Below, one piece after another: positions 57,745-64,000 of a stretch of 64,000 bases of DNA. The translations under genes and the position numbers were made by a program. Numbering within the stretch: the first letter of the stretch is position 1; each line of letters opens with the position of its first letter. The notes beneath the pieces are model-generated. The model was given only the letters and a program-made list of their open reading frames with translations. It ran no database searches and was not told the origin of the DNA. This DNA comes from Paractinoplanes ovalisporus (lineage in GTDB: Bacteria > Actinomycetota > Actinomycetes > Mycobacteriales > Micromonosporaceae), in assembly GCF_016834655.1 (NCBI RefSeq), contig NZ_JAENHP010000004.1, forward strand, positions 248,001 to 312,000, given 5' to 3'.

Positions 57745-58073
57745 AGAACGTGTGGTTGCCCGCTCTCGCTGACGACCTCGCGACCTGAGGCGGCCCAGGA
57801 GTGCATGCCGCCGTCGAGGTTGCGCACGTTGTCCCAGCCGTTGCCCATGAGGTAGGAGACGACCTGGCCGGAGCGGCCGCCGGAACGGCAGACGACCACC
57901 ACCTCGCCGTCGGTCGGGACCTCGGCCATGCGGGCCGGGATCTCCATCATCGGCAGGTGGTGGGCGCCGGGAGCGTGCCCCGCCTCCCACTCGTCGGGCT
58001 CGCGCACGTCGAGCAGGTAGACGTCGTCGCCGACCTCGGCGGGGGTCACGCTGGGTACTTGTGGTCCGAACAC
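57741..58073 (-). CDS. Single-domain rhodanese (110 aa)
   Basis: The motifs LLDVREPDEWEAGHAPGAHHLPM and VVVVCRSGGRSGQVVSYLMGNGWDNVRNLDGGM include the active-site Cys in the six-residue loop CRSGGR. It probably transfers sulfane sulfur. GTG 58073 (MFGPQVPSVTP) is chosen because TACGCT lies seven bases upstream. It is the first gene of a two-gene operon with the glycerophosphodiesterase. Confidence 0.92.
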   Translation of the reverse strand: MFGPQVPSVTPAEVGDDVYLLDVREPDEWEAGHAPGAHHLPMMEIPARMAEVPTDGEVVVVCRSGGRSGQVVSYLMGNGWDNVRNLDGGMHSWAASGREVVSESGQPHVL

Positions 58074-58086
58074 GACCACAAGCGTA
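58074..58086 (-). promoter_or_regulatory. -10 element for leaderless rhodanese gene
   Basis: On the minus strand TACGCT (58086-58081) is followed by seven bases and GTG 58073. A GTG two codons upstream would lie too close. Confidence 0.45.
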
Positions 58087-58090
58087 CGGG

Positions 58091-59302
58091 TCAGCTGCCG
58101 GAGCCGGCCGCCGAGTCCTTCTTCAGGTTGGCCGCCATCCAGGTGTCCATGTCGTCGGCCGCGACCGCCTTGAAGAGGGCCAGGGCCTTCTCGCGGTCGG
58201 AGACCACCACGGACTGCCCGTCGATCGTGTCACTGCCCTTGTTGGGGCTGGTGATGAACGTCAGGTTGCTGCCGCGGACGCCCCGCATCTCGGTCGCCAT
58301 GTCGGTCAGCGAGAAGTCGTTGTCGACCGTGACGGCCGCGGTGACCGCCTTGAGGAACGAGTTGAGCTTGCCCGGGTTGGTGATCGTGCCGCTGCTGGCC
58401 GCCTTGTCCATGATCGCCTTGAGGAACTCCTGCTGGTGCTGCATGCGGGCGAAGTCGCCACGGGCGAACTGCTTGCGCTGACGCACCCAGTCGAGGGCCT
58501 GCTCGCCGTTCATGTGCATGGTGCCCTTCTTGAACACCCGGTACGGCTTGTGGATCGACGTGATGGTCTGCTCGACCTTGAGGTCGACACCGCCGAGCGC
58601 GTCGGTGACCTCCTTGAAGCCGCCGAAGTCGATCGCCATGACATGGTCGATCTTGACGTCGGTCAGGCACTCCACGGTGTGCACGGCGCGGGGCAGGCCA
58701 CCGAAGGCGAAGGCCGCGTTGATCTTGGCCCGGCCGCCGTCACCGCACTCGGCGTCGTTGCTCTTCGGGATGACCACCCACAGGTCGCGCGGGATCGAGA
58801 TCAGCTGCGCGGATTTGTGGTCCTCGGGGATGTGCATGAGGATCAGCGTGTCGGCGCGCCACTTGCCGGCCCCGTCGTCCTTCATGTCGGGGTCCCGCGA
58901 GTCGCTGCCCACCAGCAGGATGTTCTGCGCGCCCTCGATGGCCTTGGCCGGCCGGTCGGCGTTGATGCCGGTGAAGGCGTCGGTGCGCTTGAGATCCTTG
59001 TCGAGGCCCGAGGCATAGCCGTAGAGCGAGATGCCGGCGATGATCGCGATGATCAGCACCGCGAGACCGGCCAGCAGGGCGATGCGGCCCCAGCGCGGCT
59101 TCGGACGGCGTCCGCGGTAGGACGTGCCCCGGCCCGGACCACCCGGGCCCGTCGGAGGAGGACCGCCCGGGCCGCCCCCGCGAGGCGGCCAGTCGTCGCG
59201 CTGAGGCGACGCGGCGCTGCGGTACGGCTGGGCCGAGGCCCGGCCCGACGACGGGACAGAGGCTCTACCGGAACCCCCGCGAGGGGACGTGGACGCTGAC
59301 AT
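58091..59302 (-). CDS. LytR-CpsA-Psr family cell-wall polymer ligase (403 aa)
   Basis: LCP proteins attach teichoic acid, arabinogalactan-like or other polymers to peptidoglycan. A Pro/Gly-rich cytoplasmic tail (1-70) and one transmembrane segment (IALLAGLAVLIIAIIAGISLY) precede the LCP domain: NILLVGSDSRD, RADTLILMHIP, LISIPRDLWVVIP, INAAFAFGG, HVMAIDFGGFKEVTDALGGVDL and MNGEQALDWVRQRKQFARGDFARMQHQQEFLKA. The key Arg and Asp residues for pyrophosphate binding are present. The substrate polymer is unknown. Confidence 0.93.
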   Translation of the reverse strand: MSASTSPRGGSGRASVPSSGRASAQPYRSAASPQRDDWPPRGGGPGGPPPTGPGGPGRGTSYRGRRPKPRWGRIALLAGLAVLIIAIIAGISLYGYASGLDKDLKRTDAFTGINADRPAKAIEGAQNILLVGSDSRDPDMKDDGAGKWRADTLILMHIPEDHKSAQLISIPRDLWVVIPKSNDAECGDGGRAKINAAFAFGGLPRAVHTVECLTDVKIDHVMAIDFGGFKEVTDALGGVDLKVEQTITSIHKPYRVFKKGTMHMNGEQALDWVRQRKQFARGDFARMQHQQEFLKAIMDKAASSGTITNPGKLNSFLKAVTAAVTVDNDFSLTDMATEMRGVRGSNLTFITSPNKGSDTIDGQSVVVSDREKALALFKAVAADDMDTWMAANLKKDSAAGSGS

Positions 59303-59314
59303 GAAACCAGGTTA
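59303..59314 (-). promoter_or_regulatory. -10 element for leaderless LCP gene
   Basis: On the minus strand TAACCT (59314-59309) is followed by six bases and the ATG. Confidence 0.45.
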
Positions 59315-59386
59315 CGTACCCGACGCCCGTACGCCCTGCCATCAAACCGACACGGCACGAAGTAGGGAGAAGCCTCAGCAGCACAA

Positions 59387-59416
59387 ACGCGGGACCGGCG
59401 GTGGCCGGTCCCGCGT
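59387..59416 (-). terminator. Terminator hairpin after the acetate symporter gene
   Basis: ACGCGGGACCGGC (59387-59399) pairs perfectly with GCCGGTCCCGCGT (59404-59416) around a four-base loop. On the minus strand the stem is followed by TTGTGC. It lies 20 bases past the symporter stop. Confidence 0.8.
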
Positions 59417-59435
59417 CCGCGAATTAATCCAACCT

Positions 59436-61109
59436 TTAGTGCGCGCCGTGCCCGGTCAGTGACCGGACCTCGAGCTCGGCGTACTTGGCGGTGTCGTCCT
59501 CCTTCGAGATCACCGTGCCGATCCAGCCGCACAGGAAGCCGATCGGGATCGAGATGATGCCCGGGTTGGAGAGCGGGAAGAAGTGCCAGTCGCTGTCCGG
59601 GAACATGGCGGTGGCCGAGCCGGAGACGACCGGCGAGAAGAACACCAGGACCACGGCCGCGGTCAGACCGCCGTAGATCGACCACAGCGCGCCCGAGGTG
59701 TTGAACCGCCGCCAGAACAGGCTGTAGAGGATCGCCGGCAGGTTGGCCGAGGCGGCCACCGCGAACGCGAGCGCGACCAGGAAGGCCACGTTCAGGCTCT
59801 GCGCGAAGATCGACAGAGCGATCGCCACCGCGCCGATGACCAGGGCCGAGATGCGGGCGACCCGCACCTCGTCGCGCTCCGACGCCTCGCCGCGGCGGAT
59901 CACGTTGGCGTAGAAGTCGTGCGCCACGCTCGACGACGACGCCAGCGTCAGGCCGGCCACCACCGCGAGGATGGTGGCGAACGCCACGGCCGCGATGATC
60001 GCCAGCAGCACCGCGCCGCCCGTCTCGCCGCCGAGATAGTCGACGCCGAGCACCTGGGCCAGCTGGGGTGCGGCGGTGTTGCCCGCCTTGTCCTGCGCGG
60101 TGATGTTCGCGCCGCCCACCAGGGCCGCCGCGCCGAAGCCGAGGGCCAGGGTGAACAGGTAGAACGTGCCGATGATGCCGATCGCCCAGAGCACGCTCTT
60201 GCGGGCGATCTTGCTGGTCGGCACCGTGTAGAACCGGGTCAGGATGTGCGGCAGGCCGGCCGTGCCGAGCACCAGCGCGATGCCCAGCGAGAGCAGGTCC
60301 ATCTTGCTGTAGAAGGTGGCCGACGCGCTGGCCGACTCCACGCCGTAGCGCAGGCCCGGTTCGAGGAAGGCGTCCCCCTTGCCCGACTGCGCGGCGGCGT
60401 CGCCGAGCAGCTGCGACAGGTTGAACTTGTAGTGCGCGAGCACCAGCAGCGTCATCACCAGGGCGCCGGTCATCAGCATGAACGCCTTGACGATCTGGAC
60501 GTACGTGGTGCCCTTCATGCCGCCCACGATCACGTAGACGATCATCAGGGCGCCGACCAGGATGATCGTGGCGACCTTGGCGGTGCCCGCGTCCATGCCC
60601 AGGAACGTGGTGTCGGCCTTGATGCCCAGCAGCAGCGAGACCAGGGCGCCGGCGCCGACCATCTGCGCGATCAGATAGAAGATCGAGACCACGATGGTGG
60701 AGGCGCTGGCCGCCGTACGGACCGGGCGTTGACGCATGCGGAACGCGAGCACGTCGGCCATCGTGTAGCGGCCCGAGTTGCGCAGATACTCGGCGACCAG
60801 CAGCAGCGCGACGAGCCAGGCGACGAGGAACCCGATCGAGTAGAGGAAGCCGTCGTAGCCGTAGAGCGCGATCAGGCCGGCGATGCCCAGGAAGGACGCC
60901 GCCGACATGTAGTCGCCGCCGATCGCCATGCCGTTCTGGAAGCCGGAGAACTGGCGGCCGCCGGCGTAGAAGTCGGTGGCCGTCTTGGTCTGGCGGCTGG
61001 CCCAGATCGTGATGGCCAGGGTGATGGCCACGAAGACCAGGAACAGCGTGATCGTGAGACCGCGGGAGGTGGAGGTGGAGACCTCCGCCGCGAGCGTGTG
61101 GCTCTGCAT
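59436..61109 (-). CDS. actP: Cation/acetate symporter, SSS family (557 aa)
   Basis: It has about 13 transmembrane segments with the ActP signatures TDFYAGGRQFSGFQNGMAIGGDYMSAASFLGIAGLIALYGYDG, GRYTMADVLAFRMRQRPVR and the sodium-site region ILTRFYTVPTSKIARKS. It probably takes up acetate or other short-chain acids with sodium. The start overlaps the stop of the DUF485 gene by one base (TGATG), the usual ActP-DUF485 operon. A terminator hairpin follows the stop. Confidence 0.92.
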   Translation of the reverse strand: MQSHTLAAEVSTSTSRGLTITLFLVFVAITLAITIWASRQTKTATDFYAGGRQFSGFQNGMAIGGDYMSAASFLGIAGLIALYGYDGFLYSIGFLVAWLVALLLVAEYLRNSGRYTMADVLAFRMRQRPVRTAASASTIVVSIFYLIAQMVGAGALVSLLLGIKADTTFLGMDAGTAKVATIILVGALMIVYVIVGGMKGTTYVQIVKAFMLMTGALVMTLLVLAHYKFNLSQLLGDAAAQSGKGDAFLEPGLRYGVESASASATFYSKMDLLSLGIALVLGTAGLPHILTRFYTVPTSKIARKSVLWAIGIIGTFYLFTLALGFGAAALVGGANITAQDKAGNTAAPQLAQVLGVDYLGGETGGAVLLAIIAAVAFATILAVVAGLTLASSSSVAHDFYANVIRRGEASERDEVRVARISALVIGAVAIALSIFAQSLNVAFLVALAFAVAASANLPAILYSLFWRRFNTSGALWSIYGGLTAAVVLVFFSPVVSGSATAMFPDSDWHFFPLSNPGIISIPIGFLCGWIGTVISKEDDTAKYAELEVRSLTGHGAH

Positions 61110-61468
61110 CAGTCCTCGACCTTCCCGTCGGCCTTGGTGTCGCCGGCCGCCAGGTCGGCGTGGATCTTCTCGGCCAGCGGGTCGATCTTGCGGGCCGCGT
61201 AGCGCGAGTAGTACCAGGCGATCAGGAACGTGGAGACGAACTGGAGCAGACCGAAGATCAGCGCGACGTTGATGTTGCCGACGATCTTGGCGCCCATGAA
61301 GCCACGTGCATATGCGGAGAGAAGGACGTAGAGCGCGTACCAGAGGAAGAACGCGACCGTCATCGGAAAGACGAAGCTGCGTACGGCGTGACGCAGCCGG
61401 CCGAATTCCTCGGATTCCTGGACGGCCCGGTACCTCTCGGTGGAGGACGAGGGCACTTCGGTAGTCAC
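61109..61468 (-). CDS. DUF485-family membrane protein, symporter partner (119 aa)
   Basis: Two transmembrane segments (FPMTVAFFLWYALYVLLSAYARGFM and INVALIFGLLQFVSTFLIAWYYSRYA) are separated by a short loop, the DUF485 pattern. This protein is regularly co-transcribed with ActP-type symporters and may help their assembly. GTG 61468 (MTTEVPSSS) follows AGGTGG; a TTG 14 codons upstream is less likely. Confidence 0.9.
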   Translation of the reverse strand: MTTEVPSSSTERYRAVQESEEFGRLRHAVRSFVFPMTVAFFLWYALYVLLSAYARGFMGAKIVGNINVALIFGLLQFVSTFLIAWYYSRYAARKIDPLAEKIHADLAAGDTKADGKVED

Positions 61469-61598
61469 CGGGGGTTCACCACCTTCTGGGTGGGGCGGAC
61501 TTTCCGGCAACGTACGGAGAGATGGTGGTGCCCGAGACCGACCGGTCGGCCCCTGCGCCGAGTGGTGGTCTGACTGCGCTGAGCGGGGTGGTCAGGCC

Positions 61599-61608
61599 GG
61601 GGGGGGGG
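61599..61608. repeat. Run of ten G residues
   Basis: A ten-base homopolymer lies directly after the stop of the flavin reductase-like gene. It is outside the coding region, so slippage would not shift the frame. Confidence 0.8.
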
Positions 61609-62124
61609 TCAACCGCCCAGCGTGTGATATCGGCCTCGATAGTGGATCAGCGGGTCGGGTGACGGCCCGGCCGTGACCTTCTCGATCACCGCCTCGACCA
61701 GCAGCGCCCAGCCCACGACCCGCGACGACTCGAGCCGGCAGCCCGCCCACGTCCGGTCTCCGGCCGGCACCGGGCCGTAGTCGGTGTCGGTCCAGTCGTC
61801 GCCGGCGAACAGGCCGCCCGGCGCGGGCATCAGACCGGCGAACCGGTCGGCCAGCTGCCGGTCGGCCGGGGTCAGCGCGACCACCGCGAACCGGCCGCTC
61901 TGTTCGAGCGCGTCCCAGAAGTCGCTCTCGTCGTCGATCAGGCCGAGCACTCGGCCCGGGTCACCGTCCGCGACGAGCGTCGACGACACGGTGAGACCGG
62001 CCGGCCCGGGGGTCGTCCAGAGCGTGACGGGCGCCGCCAGACGCCCGCGCAACCGCCGTACGGCCGACTTCTCCCCGTCCGGAGTGGCGAATGGATCAGT
62101 CGAGTGAATCGTCACGGGCACCAT
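61609..62124 (-). CDS. Flavin reductase-like protein (171 aa)
   Basis: The FMN-binding split-barrel fold of flavin reductases is indicated by AVRRLRGRLAAPVTLWTTPGPAGLTVSSTLVADGDPGRVLGLIDDESDFWDALEQSGRFAVVAL, and by VVGWALLVEAVIEKV..LIHYRGRYHTLGG at the C-terminus. It probably reduces flavin with NAD(P)H for a partner monooxygenase that is not in the window. The ATG at 62124 is weakly supported; a GTG one codon later is possible. Confidence 0.85.
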   Translation of the reverse strand: MVPVTIHSTDPFATPDGEKSAVRRLRGRLAAPVTLWTTPGPAGLTVSSTLVADGDPGRVLGLIDDESDFWDALEQSGRFAVVALTPADRQLADRFAGLMPAPGGLFAGDDWTDTDYGPVPAGDRTWAGCRLESSRVVGWALLVEAVIEKVTAGPSPDPLIHYRGRYHTLGG

Positions 62125-62204
62125 TCTCTCTTTGGTTACAGAAGGTGCACATAGCTATCCCCCGCGATTGATCAACAACTATCTTCGTCGGGAGGAGGTC
62201 GCCC

Positions 62205-62438
62205 GTGCATCAGCAAGTGCAGCTGCAACCCGGAGAGGTGCTGCACATCGGCGGCGAAGCGAGCGTGCAGTTCGAGGGCGAGCGGGCGTTGACCTTCCGT
62301 CTCATCCGGGTCGATCAACGCAGCACGTACGACGGCTGGTTGTGGCTCGAAGGATATGTGCTCGACCCCACCGGCACCGCATTGCAGCGGCGCCGCATTT
62401 TCGTACGCCGCGAGGGTCTCCGTCCGGCCATCGGGTGA
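62205..62438 (+). CDS. Small protein of unknown function, first tandem paralogue (77 aa)
   Basis: The GTG follows GGGAGGAGG. The protein (MHQQVQLQPGEVLHIGGEASVQFEG) is about 60% identical to the next gene over its length, with the shared cores ASVQFEGERALTFRLIRVD and YDGWLWLEGYVLD. It is probably a small beta-barrel. I do not recognise a family. Confidence 0.7.
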   Translation: MHQQVQLQPGEVLHIGGEASVQFEGERALTFRLIRVDQRSTYDGWLWLEGYVLDPTGTALQRRRIFVRREGLRPAIG

Positions 62439-62532
62439 GACGCGTTCGGGGCATGTGGGCGTGAACGAATCGTCGGTAGCGTAATCCCTTCCGTAATCGC
62501 GTACGTACATAAGCGATATGGGGGAGGGGCGG

Positions 62533-62760
62533 ATGACAGAGGCGTTGCCGCGTCCCGGCGACGTGCTCTTTGTGGGTGGCGCGGCCAGCGTCCAGTTCCA
62601 GGGCGAGCGCGCGCTCACGTTCCGCGTCATTCGGGTCGACCCCCGCATCACGTACGACGGATGGTTGTGGATCGACGGCTATGTGCTCGGCCCGTCCGGT
62701 GACGCGCTCGAACGGCGGGTCATCTTCGTGAAGAAGGACGGCCTGATCAAGAAGCGTTAA
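62533..62760 (+). CDS. Small protein of unknown function, second tandem paralogue (75 aa)
   Basis: The ATG at 62533 follows GGGGAGGGGCGG. It is a paralogue of the gene 95 bp upstream: AASVQFQGERALTFRVIRVD, ITYDGWLWIDGYVLG and ALERRVIFVKKDGL. The C-terminus differs (basic KKR here). The upstream region carries GTAATC twice, 12 bases apart. The stop interlocks with the convergent gene as TTAA. Confidence 0.7.
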   Translation: MTEALPRPGDVLFVGGAASVQFQGERALTFRVIRVDPRITYDGWLWIDGYVLGPSGDALERRVIFVKKDGLIKKR

Positions 62761-64000
62761 CGGCCCGCGGTCACGGCGGCCAGCACCTCGGGCATGCGCC
62801 GGTCGAGCCAGTCGCCGGCCACCCCCGAGCCGATCAGGTAGGCCGCGCAGCCGAACGCGGCGCCGGCCGGCAACCCGATCCACAGCCACACGTCGCCCAG
62901 CGTCCAGGCCAGGATCTGCAGGGGCACGGTGGCCAGCAGCGTGCCGATCATGACGCCGAAGGTCAGCAGGCCCTTGGCCGCACCGCCGCCCGACGAGACG
63001 GCGAACGGGCTGGTCGACTCGGGCAGCGCATAGGCGGCCCGCACCGACAGCGGCAACACCAGGCCCAGACCCGCGCCGTACGTGGCGATCAGCAGCCCCA
63101 GATCGCCGGCGATCCGCTCGGGCCGGCCTGTCACCGCACCCACCACGACGGCGACCAGCAGCAACAACGGCAGCACGAAGAACGCGTGAGCCGTGGCCCG
63201 GGAGTGGATCTCGACCCGGCCCGGCACGGCGGCGGTGACATTGGCCGCGTACGCGTTCCCCTCGTATCCGAACTGGTTGGCCAGCGCGATCGCCGCGATC
63301 GCCCCGACGAAGACCGCCATCGGCCCGGCCGAACCACCGCTCAGCGAGATCGACACCGGCAGGAAGATCCCGGCCACCGTGAACGTGATGAGCGCGGCCC
63401 GCCGCCGGGTCTCGCGCCACCAGTAACGGGTCTCGCGGGCGACCAGCGCGCCGAAGCGGCTGCGGGGCAACCGGCGGCCGAGCAGCAGACCGGTCGGCGA
63501 GGCGACATCCCGGTCGCCGCCCCGGCTCTCACTCACCGAGCCGACCATGGCGCTCTCCAGAGTCGCGCTCCACCAGCGGAGCAGCCCGGCCAGGGTCGTC
63601 AGGACGATCAGGAGCTTCAGCGGTACGGCCCACAGCCGGCCCTCGGCGACCTCGAGCCCGAGCGAGTACGGGGCGCCCAGCGGTGTCCAGCCCAGCACGT
63701 CGGCCAGCACGGCGAACGCGCCCCAGTCGGCGCGCTCGGCCCCGGCCAGCAGCGCGAGTTGCAGCGGCCCGAGCAGCGCGGCCAGCACGGCGAACATCAC
63801 CACGGCCAGGTCACGCGAGCGGCGCGAGCGCAGCCCGGTGGCGAAGGCGCTGGTCACCGCGCGGCTCGCGGCCACGCACAGGAACAGGCCGCCCAGGATG
63901 CCGACGACCTGGATCAACGCCGCGCCGGCGCCGCCGAGCGCGGCCACGGTGTTCACCATCCCGGCCGTGGCGGCCAGTGTGGACAGGGCGGGCAGCCCGG
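62757..64000 (-). CDS. ABC-2-type permease-like membrane protein, 5' end outside the window
   Basis: About ten hydrophobic segments in two halves are separated by a hydrophilic loop near residue 150-190 (RLPRSRFGALVARETRYWWRETRRRAA), as in ABC-2 permeases where the loop contacts the ATPase. The frame is open past the ATG at 63959 (GLPALSTLAATAG upstream), so the gene continues beyond 64000. The ATPase gene is probably outside the window. The substrate is unknown. Confidence 0.7.
   Translation of the reverse strand, partial: GLPALSTLAATAGMVNTVAALGGAGAALIQVVGILGGLFLCVAASRAVTSAFATGLRSRRSRDLAVVMFAVLAALLGPLQLALLAGAERADWGAFAVLADVLGWTPLGAPYSLGLEVAEGRLWAVPLKLLIVLTTLAGLLRWWSATLESAMVGSVSESRGGDRDVASPTGLLLGRRLPRSRFGALVARETRYWWRETRRRAALITFTVAGIFLPVSISLSGGSAGPMAVFVGAIAAIALANQFGYEGNAYAANVTAAVPGRVEIHSRATAHAFFVLPLLLLVAVVVGAVTGRPERIAGDLGLLIATYGAGLGLVLPLSVRAAYALPESTSPFAVSSGGGAAKGLLTFGVMIGTLLATVPLQILAWTLGDVWLWIGLPAGAAFGCAAYLIGSGVAGDWLDRRMPEVLAAVTAGR

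Noticed and set aside
61599..61608. Ten-G run as a phase-variation switch for the flavin reductase gene
   Set aside because: It lies after the stop codon, so changes in length cannot alter the reading frame.
1..64000. tRNA or rRNA genes, insertion sequences, prophage or integrase
   Set aside because: No cloverleaf with a GGTTCGA-type arm, no transposase or integrase motif and no terminal inverted repeats with target duplications were found by eye.

Overview
The window is high-GC actinobacterial chromosome. Codon use is strongly G/C-ending, GTG starts are common, and several genes are hallmarks of the phylum: a proteasome activator (Bpa) ending in GQYL, a LytR-CpsA-Psr protein, a WXG100-like protein, a YbaB-like partner and an LppU-like protein. 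The gene content looks most like Micromonosporaceae (an Actinoplanes relative). That placement is an inference from content, not from a marker gene. No tRNA, rRNA, CRISPR array, transposase or prophage gene was seen.

Layout. 1-5500: the 3' end of a membrane protein, an 8-copy 32-33 bp array, a 1408-residue repetitive membrane-anchored protein, and a 430 bp gap carrying a row of DnaA-box-like nonamers in front of dnaB (5517-6956). 6953-13234: an accessory island with a minus-strand operon ybaB-like > WXG100-like > 1297-residue polymorphic toxin > candidate immunity gene, every junction overlapping, and a divergent three-domain protein (YrhB-like, YwqJ-type deaminase, SUKH-3). 13351-19156: a 24 bp tandem array, a zinc-ribbon protein, a GT87-like membrane protein and a GGDEF-EAL protein. 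19572-22227: molybdenum cofactor operon moaC-mog-moeA-moaE. 22214-31595: membrane protein, DoxX protein, AAA ATPase with a CTAG-rich promoter, LppU-like protein, prepilin peptidase, PHP-UvrD fusion and metallophosphoesterase. 31921-38026: the rest of the Mo-cofactor set (moaD, moaA, fdhD, mobA) between unrelated genes. 38113-50890: YbjN-like protein with a GMYL tail, beta-propeller lipoprotein, Lrp regulator divergent from ddaH, bpa, two HAD phosphatases, serS, OsmC, zincin, AIM24 protein, pheA, a lipoprotein and an ACT protein. 50985-64000: PAS protein, NERD-like protein divergent from arginine deiminase, GH16-like protein, histidine kinase, glycerophosphodiesterase plus rhodanese, LCP ligase, acetate symporter pair, flavin reductase, two tandem paralogues, and an ABC-type permease cut by the window edge.

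How the genes work together. Eight genes build and deliver molybdenum cofactor: MoaA/MoaC make the pterin, MoaD/MoaE make molybdopterin, Mog/MoeA insert molybdate, MobA makes the dinucleotide, and FdhD prepares formate dehydrogenase. The island at 6.9-13.2 kb reads as a type VII secretion (ESX)-linked toxin/immunity locus whose effector has a papain-like Cys-His-Asp domain and a C-terminal RelA/SpoT-like domain. This is the most interesting system in the window.

Three patterns recur. (1) At least sixteen genes have a TANNNT hexamer 6-8 bases before the start codon, as expected of leaderless mRNAs, and this fixes several starts. (2) At four loci the last codons and stop of a gene are repeated in tandem just downstream. 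(3) Convergent neighbours often overlap by a few bases through interlocking stop codons.
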